DNA from: Symbiodinium natans
Lineage: Eukaryota > Sar > Dinophyceae > Suessiales > Symbiodiniaceae
Direction of reading: 5' to 3'
NCBI GenBank assembly: GCA_905221605.1
Contig: CAJNDS010002111.1
Location: 606,118 to 670,117, forward strand
DNA: 64,000 bases
In this document: positions 54,301-64,000 of the stretch, one piece after another
How the letters are laid out: each line of letters begins with the position of its first letter
Position numbering within the stretch: the first letter of the stretch is position 1
The notes under the pieces: generated by a model
What the model was told of the DNA's origin: nothing
Seen by the model: the letters and a program-made list of their open reading frames with translations, nothing else
Databases searched by the model: none
Translations under genes and position numbers: made by a program

Positions 54301-54940
54301 AGGGTTTCAGTTTAGGGGCTTAGGCTTAGGGGCTTAGGGGTTTTTGGGGTTTAGGGTTTAGGGTTTATTAGGGGTTTTTAGGGGTTTTTCAGGGTTTAAG
54401 GTTTGAGTAGGAGTTCGGGTTCACGTTCCGGTGGTAGGGGCTTCGGGGGTTTAGGGGTTTTTAGGGTTTAGGGTTTGAGTAGGATTTAGGGTTTCACGTT
54501 CCGGTGGTTCTAGGGCATTCAAGGGATGTCGGGGTTTTAGGGCTGAGGGTTTCTTTTACGCGTCTCGTTGCTGGGTGCCGGGTGACGACGCGACAGCCGC
54601 GACTTTTGCATAATGCAGGGCCTTTTCCAAGTAGAAATGATTTTGGTTAGCTCATACTGTACAACATAGGCTCCTTGTGCGGGCAGAACATATCATACAT
54701 ATATGTATATATATATATATATACATACATATATATATATAGAAAATATACACATACATAATCATACATACATGCTGATTTATTATGGCCCCATGCAGCG
54801 ATCTAGAGCGCCCTTGTGGCAGAGAACCCGTCCGCTTGGATCGCGTGGACCCCGAAAACCCGAAGACTGCAAGTTTGGAGCCTCCAGGACGAAACCCTAA
54901 ACCCCAAACCCTAAACCCGAAACCCTAAACCCTAAACCCT

Positions 54941-56060
54941 GAAGACCTGCCCTGACCTGAACGAGCCTCCCAGGACGAGCCCGCGGGGCCACGGAGAGCA
55001 GATGCTTCCAGGCCCCCGAGGTTAAGAGCTGATCGTGCATGTTCATGTCTTGCAGAGCAAGAAGGGGGCAGGGAGATGTGGGCCCTGCGGCCGCCGCCCG
55101 TGGCCGGGACCGTGCGTTGTTCTCGAAGCCTTCTCGCTTTTGGGACTAGAGTCGCTCTCTCTCTCTCTCTCTCATGGGCGCGGGCGTGCCCGGGCTCAGC
55201 GTCCTCGAAACGGTCATGGCTTTTTTGCTTCTGTGTTCGCCAGATGCGACAAGTCGCCGTTGCACACCCGTATTCGCCAAGTTTCAAGTTGTCATGGCTC
55301 TGGGAGGTCCGTGTTGCGCACCTGTCGTCGCTTTTGAACGTCCGCGGTCGCCAAATGCGAGATTGTGATTCCTTTTGGGCTTCTGAGCCCACATGGTCTC
55401 TCACTGTTGGGGTTCTACGCTGGCATTTTAGCATATTCTGACACGTTCTGATATGTACTCTGGTGTATTGCAGCGTATGTTCGCTTCCGGGCTTGAGCCC
55501 CTCAGTCCCCAAGTACGTCCAGGCTCCTGGCCCTAAAAAACTCGGGCTTTAGGGTTTGAGGTTCAGGGTTTAGGGTTTAGGGCTTGAGGGTTTTTGGGGT
55601 TCAGGAGGGGTTTGGGGCTTAGGGCTGTTATGGCTTCAGGGCCTTGGGGTTTTTAAGGCTTCGGTGATTAAACCCCCCAGCCCCGTAATATGAAACAAAC
55701 AAAAACGCGCAAGAATTGGAATGTTCAAAGTTCAATATCAATGGGGGAAGGGGGGAAGGGCGTCTTCATGTGAGGTGAGGGGGTTGTAATTCCTCGCAGC
55801 CCTAGAAGCCCCCAAATAACCCTCGACCCCATGAACACATGGTATCCACGGACGCAACCCTTTGCGCGATGGGCGGTTTACAGCAACGGATTGACGCCCA
55901 AAAGCTAAACCCAAAACCCGAAGCCCAGCACGAGCTGAAGCTGAGACTACATGATGAACTGAATTGCCGAACTGATCACCCCACTGCCCTACCGGAGTTG
56001 GAGTTGGGCGTAGGGCAACAAGAACCGCTCCAAAACGCCCACCTTCATACTCGAATCCCG
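54941..56060. other. Mostly unique DNA
   Basis: A CT run (55147-55172) keeps a 195-codon - strand frame open (HERERERA). A GCAGAGCAAG exon-like piece starts near 55053. No recognised gene. Confidence 0.35.
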
Positions 56061-56264
56061 GGACCCCAAACCCTAAACCCCACACCCTCAACCCTAAACC
56101 CCAAACCCTAAACCCTAAACCCCAAACCCTAAACCGAAAACCCGAAAGGTCGCTCGATGCGCAGTTCCTCGATGCCCCACCTGACCTGTCCACAGGTTGG
56201 CCCGTGGGTGCGGGGTGGAGTTGAATCTTGGGAAGTGCACACGCTCAGTTCCAAAGTCATGCCA

Positions 56265-56870
56265 TAGGGTTTAGGGTTTAGGGTTTAGGGTTTAGGGTTT
56301 AGGGTTTAGGGTTTAGGGTTTAGGGTTTAGGGTTTAGGGTTTAGGGTTTAGGGTTTAGGGTTTAGGGTTGTGTAGGAGGATGAGTAAGCTGGAGTATCGA
56401 CTAATGCCGTCTGAAACCTCCTGGCCAGGGTTTGGAGGGGTGGTGAGTTCAAGCCAGTTGGATGGGAGTCTGGATCTTGCCCCAAACCCCCTTAACCCGA
56501 AACCCCTAAACCCTAACCCCTAAACCCTAAACCCTAAACCCTAAGCCCTAACCCCTAAGCCCTAAGCCCTAAGCCCTAAGCCCTAAGCCCTAAGCCCTAA
56601 ACCCTACCCGGAACCCAAAACAGGCACCTCGACCGCGAGCCAACCCCGGGCCCGGAGCCCAGCTTCGGGGAGAAAGGGGTCGCTTTGGAGTTCAGGGTTG
56701 GTTTAGGGTTTAGGGTTTAGGGTTTAGGGTTTAGGGTTTAGGGTTTAGGGTTTAGGGTTTAGGGTTTAGGGTTTAGGGTTTGGGGGGATTGGGGATTAGG
56801 GTTTAGGGTTTAGGGTTTAGGGTTTAGGGTTTAGGGTTTAGGGTTTAGGGTTTAGGGGTTCAAGGGTATT
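56265..56870. repeat. TTTAGGG / CCCTAAA / TTTAGGG arrays
   Basis: TTTAGGG at 56265-56370, CCCTAAA/CCCTAAG at 56485-56605, TTTAGGG at 56700-56870: three orientation blocks within 600 bp around the island at 56624. Confidence 0.92.
56624..56693 (+). CDS. Exon-like island
   Basis: After AAACAG the frame reads HLDREPTPGPEPSFGEKGVA then LEFR. Directly flanked by CCCTAAA (56485-56605) and TTTAGGG (56700-56870). Unassigned. Confidence 0.3.
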
Positions 56871-57104
56871 TAAAGTTTAAGGGTTCAGGGGTTCAGGTTT
56901 AGGGGATTTAGGGGTTTAGAGGCTCGAGGGTATTGAAAGCTTCCAGGATTCAGGGGTTCAGGTTTCGGGGATTTAGGGCTTCAGAAAGATTCAGGGGTTT
57001 CAGGGGGTCAGGTTTAGATGTAGGGCTTCGGAGGTCCAGGGCTCGAGGTTCAAGGGCTGAGGAGGCTCAGTGATCGGCCGGCTTGGCCCTGTGAGCATCA
57101 GCTC

Positions 57105-57185
57105 GCCCTAAACCCTAAACCGTCAACCCTAAACCCTAAACCCTAAACCCTAAACCCTAAACCCTAAACCCTAAACCCTAAACCC
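57105..57185 (+). repeat. CCCTAAA array
   Basis: About ten clean copies. Confidence 0.9.
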
Positions 57186-58860
57186 ATGATCTCCAAACCT
57201 CAAGCCCTCCAAGAACAACTGCAAACCTGAAAGCTCCAAAAGCTCGAAAAAATGCTGTCCCGAACCCCCTTAGAAACCACCCTAAATCTAGCCCTAAAAC
57301 TCTTTTTACTTCCCCCCCCCCCATTCAAATGGGTAGATCTCGAAGTTACAGTCCTTCTGGGGAGGTGACGTATTCTTTATGGTACCCTTCTTGGGGGGGG
57401 GGGGGGGGTCCCTTAATTTGTAGAACTACCCAGGATGCAAATACGATGCTCCCCAGGAGTCGGTCTCCCCACCCCCCACGCCCACGCCCCTCGCCACATC
57501 GTTGGGCGCCGGGTTGCCCGGGCAAAATCGGCTTTCGGGGGGTGTAGGGTTTAGGGTAAACCCCCTAAACCCTAAACCCCAAACCCTAAACCCAGGGGTA
57601 GGCGAGGAAGGGCTTCAAAATTAGGGCTTCGGGAGGGCTGCACGAAAGAAGGGTGTTAAGGGTCCGGTCGAGTTTGGGCTATCACTAATTCAGGGTTTCT
57701 GAGTTTGACGATGAAGGGCGTTTCTTCGTTAAAGGCGTTTCGCAACAAATGGGGGTCGCTTGGGCTTAGGGGTTTAGAGTTTTGTGGTTTCGGGATTTGG
57801 CGGTCCGAGCTTCAGCTTCAAGCAAGCAGGTCCTGGGCGTTTAGTTTTTGGGAGGTCGAGGGTTCGGGGTTCGTCTTATGTGCTGAGTAGGTAAGCTCCA
57901 ACCTTTGCGGGGGTATTACGAAACCTCTTTGTAACCCAAAGGTTAACCTTTCTCCTCTGGAGAACGCAGGCCTAAGTTGCCAAAGTAGGTCTGAGACCAC
58001 AGGTCCTGCGACAGGCTCGTGGTTCAAGGGGCATGTATGACTTACCCTTGCCCCAAATATGCACTAGAGTTGAACAGGCCCTCGTAACTCCCTTACCCCA
58101 AATATGCACTAGAGTTGAACAGGCCCCCCTTATCTTAGTTCCTGCAAGTTGGCCTGGAGCTCGAAGCATCGAAGCCTTACCTCGCGTCCGCGAGACCTGC
58201 AAGTGCACAAGATGCAGCAGTGATGTTGAACCCCCTGCCCGACGAAGCCGCCAGGGCTCACCCCAATGAGTGGGTAGGGTTTAGGGTCCTCAGGGGCTTT
58301 AGCGTCCTCAAGCGTTGTCTTTGGGATCTTGAGTTTAGGAGCTTGTGCTTGCGACGCGCACCAAGGCTGAAAACCTTTTTGCCCTGATCGGCGACGTGTC
58401 ACCCAATGCGCAGCTGCCTCAGTTCGGGGCCCACCTGCGCTTTTCGGGAGGGTTGTGCACAGCACCTGTTCGCACATGAAGGTCCTGAGAACATCCCTAG
58501 ACCAACAAAAACCTTAAAAATCAAAAAACATGAAGTGTTCCGGACGCATGGAAGCTTCGGATGGGGCTAAAGCCGAGGCCTTCGCAACAAACTGACCTCA
58601 CAGAAGCTAAGAGAGTGAGAGCATGCCTGGGCCGAAAGCCGAGCACATCTAGTTAAAAACAAGTACAGGACGGTTTCCGGTGTGCCGCTTTCTCAGAAAC
58701 CAAGAAAAAGTGGGCAGACCATGTCATTTTAAGTGAGATGCATGACATGCAGGGCCTTTACCAACCCTAAGCTGGCCCCCCCAAGCCCTAAACCAACCTT
58801 GCGCACCACCTGGCACGCCCTGAGGCCTCCAATACCCAGTGCAGCCAGCACAGCCTGGCA
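57186..58860. other. Unique DNA with a 45-bp duplication
   Basis: A CCCCAAATATGCACTAGAGT piece occurs at 58051 and 58096 (45-bp spacing), giving LPQICTRVEQA twice in one + frame. Short frames overlap on both strands; none recognised. Confidence 0.4.
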
Positions 58861-59363
58861 CCCAACTGGTTTAGGGTTTGGGGTTTAGGGTTTAGGGTTT
58901 AGGGTTCAGGGTTTAGGGTTTAGGGTTTAGGCTGAGACTTCTGGGGCCTCTTCTACATGGCCGGTCTCTCTTGAGGAGGGTTCTTGTTCGGGGCCCAATT
59001 AGACTAAACTCAGGTCTGCTTCGGGCACACCGAAGCTTGGTCATAGTGGGGTGGCATTCTACATCTTCAAGAGTTTAGGGTTTAGGGTTAAACTCAATGA
59101 GGAATAGAAATTTCGATTTGTAATACTATCCCAACCATGAACTAGGAAGGGAAGCTCTGGTAACATCTAGTTCTTTGCTCTCTTCCTAGGACACTCCATT
59201 TGCAGATGTTGAAGCCTCCGGGCTTGAAAGGGCTTAGGGTTTAGGGTTTAGGGTTAGGGTTTAGGGATGTTTAGGGTTTAGGTTTAGGGTTTAGGGTTTA
59301 TGGTTTAGGGTCTAGAAACCCGACGCGAGCTCTGGAGAGCAACGGCTGACCCTGGGCCTGGTC

Positions 59364-59446
59364 TTGGTAGCGTTTGCCCTTTGTTTGGTCCTAGGTAACC
59401 AACCCCAAAGGGTACCCTTATTGCAATATGGTCACTGGGCTACCAA
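59364..59446. mobile_element. M3 element, diverged
   Basis: TTGGTAGCGTTTGCCCTTTG at the left, GTCACTGGGCTACCAA at the right. Confidence 0.6.
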
Positions 59447-59683
59447 GGCCTAAAGCCTGAACACCCAGGCCCTAGAAAGAGCAGGCGTCGCCCCCAACAA
59501 CCTCAGCGCCCCTTCCCAAAACGAATCAAGCGCAGAAGTCGCTGGTCTAGAGTAAAAACCCGTCGTGTCTTTGGCTTTGGCTCAGCGCAGCGGCCTATTT
59601 CACTCGAAGAGGCACTTGCGTACTTCATTTTCTTGCAGGTTTTGGGGGTTTGGGCCTGCAGCCTTCGGCCTCTGGAGCCCTCC

Positions 59684-59998
59684 TAAACCCTAAACCCTAA
59701 ACCCTAAACCCTAAACCCTAAACCCTAAACCCTAAACCCTAAACCCTAAACCCCAGGTGCCAAAGCAGCCCAGTGCTGTCAGCCCGCCACCGGGCGCCTC
59801 GTTCCCCAGCGACGCGGGCAGGCCCAGGGCCTCGGGAATGAATGGGTTTAGGGCTTAGGGCTTACGGCTTAGGGCTTAGGGTTTAGGGTTTAGGGCTTAG
59901 GGTTTAGGGCTTAGGGCTTAGGGCTTAGGGCTTAGGGTTTAGGGCTTAGGGTTTAGGGCTTGGGGCTTAGGGCTTAGGGTTTAGAGTTTAGGGCTTCT
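59684..59998. repeat. CCCTAAA then CTTAGGG/TTTAGGG arrays
   Basis: CCCTAAA to 59752, the island at 59757, then CTTAGGG-rich copies from 59846. Confidence 0.9.
59757..59843 (+). CDS. Exon-like island
   Basis: After CCCCAG it reads VPKQPSAVSPPPGASFPSDA then GRPRASGMN, before GGTTTAGGG. Pro/Ser-rich. Flanked by CCCTAAA and TTTAGGG/CTTAGGG arrays. Unassigned. Confidence 0.3.
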
Positions 59999-61374
59999 CA
60001 CGCGCCGCGGCAGTAGATTTCATGCGGAGGTGGCGCCCCAACACACCCAGGGGGTGTGAGGGGGCGGCATATGTCGCGGCGGCGTATATTTAATTTGGAC
60101 CCACCACAACCAGAAAGGTTGGGTTGTTCTATTTTTCCCACCCCCTGCTTACGCAGGCATCCCCACCCAACTTTTCTCCTTTTCGGGTTCTAAATTCCCA
60201 CTTCCCACCCCCGTCCTTTAAATAGAGGGTTTAGTGAGTTTGGTAGGAGAGTTTTTGTTTAGCTTCTAGGATTAGACGTCTCTTGGTCGGAGGCTTTGGC
60301 AGGGGTTTCTGAGCGAGCGACGGCATGCAATGCCTACATCCCAACCTTTGGGCAGGGCATTTGAAAGACACCCATGAAAACCATGCTCAAGGCGTCAGAT
60401 TTGAAAATGATTTTTTTGTAATTCTGGCAGTTCATGGAATTCGTCGTCTCAATTGCCCTCGCTTACCGGCGGGCAGGGGCCAGGGGCTCCGAAAGGCTCT
60501 GGGCTCTGGGAAACTCTGGAAGGCTCTGGGGGCTGGGGGAGCCTCTAGCCTAGAGGCGGTTGGATCAATGTACTTAAACTCCGCTTGTTAGCTGTTTAGA
60601 CAAATAACTTGGGGAATTCAGAATAAGATCACATACAATTTCTATTTGTTTTGTCTTGAGTGTTTAGGGTGTAGGGTGTAGGGTGTAGGGTGTAGTTTTT
60701 TGGGTTTAGGGTTTATAAGGGTTTAGGGTTTTTAAGGGTTTAGGGCTTATAAGGGCTTAGGGTTGATAAGGGTTTAGGGCTTAGGGCTTTGGGTTTAGGG
60801 TTTAGGGCTTAGTTATGGCTCAGGTCTTAGGGTTTAGGGATTTAGGGACTTAGGGTTGAGGCTGTTCAATGTGAGCTCTTGTGTTGGCAGACCTGTGATC
60901 AGGAACTCCCGAAGGCACGAGAAAGAGCTTTCCCGGTGCTGTGAGGAGGAACGCCCCGGCACAAGACCATGGGAAGGGGGCCCTTGAAACCTTCAAGCCC
61001 TGAACGCCTCCATCCCTGGCGGAAACCCATCATCAGACCCTAAACCCGACATCCTCGTTCGTCAGGTGGAACGCTCCTCCTGTGCCTTCGTCTCCGTGGG
61101 GAGACAGCGCAGGAGGCCGGTCAGGGGGAGCTGGTGTGGGGCTTCGGGCTTTGCTTTGAGGGGACTCGACCTCGCGGCCTCAAGACTTTCGGGTTTGGGG
61201 TATGAGGCGCAGGTTCTTTTCGGAGTTTCGGGTTTGGGGCTGTGTTCGGACTTGGAGCGCACGGAAATCCTGAAAAAACCACTAAAGTGCATAAGTTCTG
61301 GGAGTTCCTGAGTTCAAAACGCATTAAAAAGCATCTTCTGCTTTGTATCGCGGCACCTTGCCAACGAGATCCAA
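59999..61374. other. Unique DNA with sparse telomeric copies
   Basis: A TAGGGTG run (60663-60692) and diverged TTTAGGG copies to 60860. An 88-codon + frame at 60325 has an internal KALG repeat and no recognised domain. Confidence 0.35.
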
Positions 61375-61489
61375 TACTTGGAAGTTCACGGGTAGTTATA
61401 AGTAGGGTTATAGGTATGGTAGCTATCCTTATAACCCTGTTTGGGTTTGCGTGCAACCCTACTTACAATTACCCGTGAACCTCCAAGTA
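61375..61489. mobile_element. M2 element, complete
   Basis: TACTTGGAAGTTCACGGGTA at the left and TACCCGTGAACCTCCAAGTA at the right, an inverted end continuing for about 35 bp. 115 bp long, no coding capacity. Confidence 0.78.
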
Positions 61490-61984
61490 CCGCGTTTCCG
61501 ACCCTTTGGCTAAACCCAAACCCTAAAGCCTAAAGCCTAAACCCTAAACCCTAAACCCTAAACCCTAAACCTTGAGGCATGGACGGATTTGCCAGCTTCT
61601 CTTCTGGATCCAGCGCGCCTTCAGCGGCAGCCGATGGGCCGAAAGATCGCGATGCACTCAGGTAATATAGGGGGTCGGAAGAGTTACTAATACTAGACTA
61701 GAAGAACTACCCATAGTATTCCCTTATGGCCCCTTTTATGATGATACTAGAAGAGCCCCCAAAAACCCCTATTCCGATTCTTAAGGTCCCTATGGTACCC
61801 TAAGCCCTTCGCGAGCCCGGAAGGAGGTCCTGTGATTCATGAGTAGCTCTAGTCAGACTCGTCCTAGTGCCTCTCCTCAATACCCGGCGAGCCGCCAGCC
61901 TACCCTAAGACCATCGAGATGTCTCGAAACCTTTCCTGAGGATCTTGGATGGCAGATTTCGACCCACTGGTGCGCGCCTCGGGG

Positions 61985-62080
61985 TTCGGGTTTAGGGTTT
62001 AGGGTTTAGGGTTTAGGGTTTAGGGTTTAGGGTTTAGGGTTTAGGGTTTAGGGTTTAGGGTTTAGGGTTTAGGGTTTTGG
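61985..62080 (-). repeat. TTTAGGG array
   Basis: About 13 perfect copies. Confidence 0.95.
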
Positions 62081-62159
62081 GGGAGTTAGTTTTTCGTGTT
62101 ATCCTTGGATGATTCAAGAACCAGTTGAGAGGTTGGTCAGACGTGTAGGGGCAGCAGTC

Positions 62160-62470
62160 TGAGCTCACTCAGCTTGTGGTGGCTTGGCAAATCTCAGCCT
62201 ACTCAGCTGGTTGTGGCTTGGCAAATCTCAGCTTGTTCAGCTTGTTGTGGCATGGTAAACCTTGGTTTGCTCTGCTCAGCTTGTTGTTTGTTTGGCTTGG
62301 CAAATCTTAGCTTACTCAGCTTGTTGTGGTTTGGTACATGACGGCTTATTTAGCTTGTTGTTGCTGGGCAAATCACAGCTTACTCAGCTTGTTGTGGCGT
62401 GGCTTGAGACATCTCTCTCAGCTTGTTGTGGTTTTGCAAATCTGAGCTCTGACCGGAAATCTCAGGGCAA
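62160..62470. repeat. Degenerate minisatellite, about 34-40 bp
   Basis: CTCAGCTTGTTGTGG followed by TTGGCAAATCTCAG recurs about eight times with uneven spacing. Confidence 0.85.
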
Positions 62471-62670
62471 ACAGTGAGAGTGTGGTGGGTTTTTGGTTAT
62501 GAGGTTCAGGGTTTAGGGCCTGGGCTCAGGGGTTTAGGGTTTTGGGTCGAGATTGCCCTCTTCATCTTACAAAGTCGGGAGTCATGGCCTTTCGGCTTCA
62601 GGACTCAGGGTGTTTTTGGTGCAGGGCCCTACAAACCCTAAACCCTAAACCCTAAACCCTAAACTGTCAG

Positions 62671-62753
62671 GCCCAACCCGTGGCCACAGCACCGGCTTCG
62701 GGCGAAGAGGCACGTTAAGACAGGAGCCGGGATGGCTAGGACCTTGGGGTTCA
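62671..62753 (+). CDS. Exon-like island
   Basis: After CTGTCAG one frame is open throughout (NPWPQHRLRAKRHVKTGAGM). Flanked by CCCTAAA and TTTAGGG arrays. Unassigned. Confidence 0.2.
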
Positions 62754-62872
62754 GGGTTTAGGGTTTAGGGTTTAGGGTTTAGGGTTTAGGGTTTAGGGTT
62801 TAGGGTTTAGGGTTTAGGGTTTAGGGTTTAGGGTTTAGGGTTTAGGGTTTAGGGTTTAGGGTTTAGGGTTTT
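62750..62872 (-). repeat. TTTAGGG array
   Basis: About 17 perfect copies, abutting an M4 element. Confidence 0.95.
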
Positions 62873-63102
62873 CAGGACCCGCGGGGGAAGGCCCTCACTG
62901 TTTTTTGGGTTTAGGTTCCCTTCTAAGCCCTTATTCCCCTGGGTTTAGATTCCCTTCTTCTAAAGGCCCTTATTCCCTTGCTTTTGGGTTTAGGTTCCCT
63001 TCTAGGCCCTTATTCCACTGTTTTTGGGCTTAGGTTCCCTTAAAGCCCCTCTAAACCAAAAAGCGGCACCCTTTTCTATTCCTAGGTTACAGTTGGGTCT
63101 AG
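62873..63102. mobile_element. M4 element with internal tandem expansion
   Basis: The interior GGGTTTAGGTTCCCTTCT / GGCCCTTATTCC unit is repeated about four times. The right end is CCTAGGTTACAGTTGGGTCT. Confidence 0.55.
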
Positions 63103-64000
63103 CGAGATAAATATTGGGTAGGGCCGCTGCATTACGATGTACTGCGGGTCTTCAATATTGGCTTTGCATCCTATTGCCACAAGAGCCATACATTTTGGAG
63201 TTTCCGGGTCTGCCTTCTTCTCAAAGGCTTGTTGCGACAACCCCACCTACTGCAGTTGGAAGATCCTGTTGGACTTAGGCGTCGGGCGTTAGGTGCTTGT
63301 CATGTCCTGGAGACACAGTGGAAGGCTGGTAGCATATGGGCATTTCCAAAATAGGGGGTTCCCCAGCCCCACCCCCCCCCCCCCCCTAAATACGACAGTC
63401 CCTTCTATGGATCCCCAGAAAAGGGTACCCCTCTTTTCGAAAACCCCCCGTATCCTGCAATCAGAGATTTCGCAGGCCGGCAGGGGCGTGGCGATGCCAT
63501 TTGCTGCCTCCGGAGGCAGCGGAGAGACCACGGAAAAATCGGCTCAGGGTTTAGGCGGAACAGACCAAGCCTGCATCCTGTCTGCGAAGCCATGGGGGTA
63601 CCTGCTAAGCCATGAGGTGCTTAACAAAAATGACCAGCAACCTTCCAGGCAACGAGCTTGCTTTCCTGGACATGCAGTGGCAGCAACCGCCTTCGCAACA
63701 GGGCACTGCAGCCAGAAACTGAGCCGGGAGCTCAGCTGATGGAAGACGAAATGGGCACCTGAGGTAATCCCTGAAATCTGCCGTCAAGAGTTGTCCACTG
63801 AGGACCACCACGCCATCTGATGCGACCGATGAAGGAACGATGGCAAAAAGACAAGGCAAATGAGTCAGCCATGTAGAGTTTGAAGCGGAATTCAAGATAT
63901 GGAATACTCTCGGCTCGAAACTCATTGAAAGTTCCAGACCATTTGATCCAGATTAATTATGTTCATTGTCCCCGGGCGGCGTAGCTGGATGGATATTCAA
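63103..64000. other. Unique DNA at window end
   Basis: An M6-like repeat (63342-63462, with a C16 run) and overlapping frames on both strands up to 148 codons, unrecognised. No array. Confidence 0.35.

Noticed and set aside
54925-55512. 195-codon - strand frame
   Set aside because: Held open by a CT run (ERERER) and GC-rich flanks, with no domain; competing + strand frames are equally open.
1-62872. Islands as remnants of telomere-capped minichromosomes fused end to end
   Set aside because: CCCTAAA-island-TTTAGGG would fit capped fragments, but many islands are in-phase exons of one gene in family order, which the intron model explains and fusion does not.

Overview
The window looks like nuclear DNA of a dinoflagellate, probably Symbiodiniaceae-like; the species cannot be told from sequence alone. 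Evidence: plant-type telomeric repeats (CCCTAAA/TTTAGGG) scattered by the hundred in both orientations, GC content near 50%, very short exons, and introns that mostly begin with GC (some GA or GT) and end in AG followed by G. That splice-site habit is described for dinoflagellates. A chromerid or another alveolate cannot be excluded.

The main hidden gene is on the + strand from about 2.85 to 42.4 kb. Some twenty exons of 32-89 nt, too short for ORF calling, read in order as a SAPS-domain protein (regulatory subunit of protein phosphatase 6, PPP6R/SIT4-associated family). Order and reading phase agree through most of the domain, from an N-terminal LLDEEEIIQ to a near-invariant GYMGHL. One block (22.2-33.8 kb) and the 14.7-18.7 kb stretch are only partly resolved. 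Introns run from 0.15 to nearly 10 kb and hold almost all the repeats: TTTAGGG arrays tend to follow exons and CCCTAAA arrays tend to precede them, so exons sit between inverted telomeric repeats.

A second gene at 46.3-48.1 kb is a single open frame for a membrane-anchored, coiled-coil protein ending in a PARP (ADP-ribosyltransferase) catalytic domain with the H-Y-E triad intact. From 48 to 64 kb there are further exon-like islands between telomeric arrays, none assigned to a family.

Repeats: telomere-variant arrays each homogenised for a different unit (TTTTAGGG, CCCCAAAA, AAGCCTA, TTTATAGGG, TTTAGTGGG, CCCCTATTAAA and others); a 1.4-kb CA-type satellite; a 3.4-kb array of 147-bp units with orientation flips; GA and AT tracts; homopolymers up to 22 bases; and at least eight families of about 80-120-bp elements with terminal inverted repeats (named M1-M8 here), several lying within 15-60 bp of an exon. 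Most long open frames in the window are repeat artefacts.
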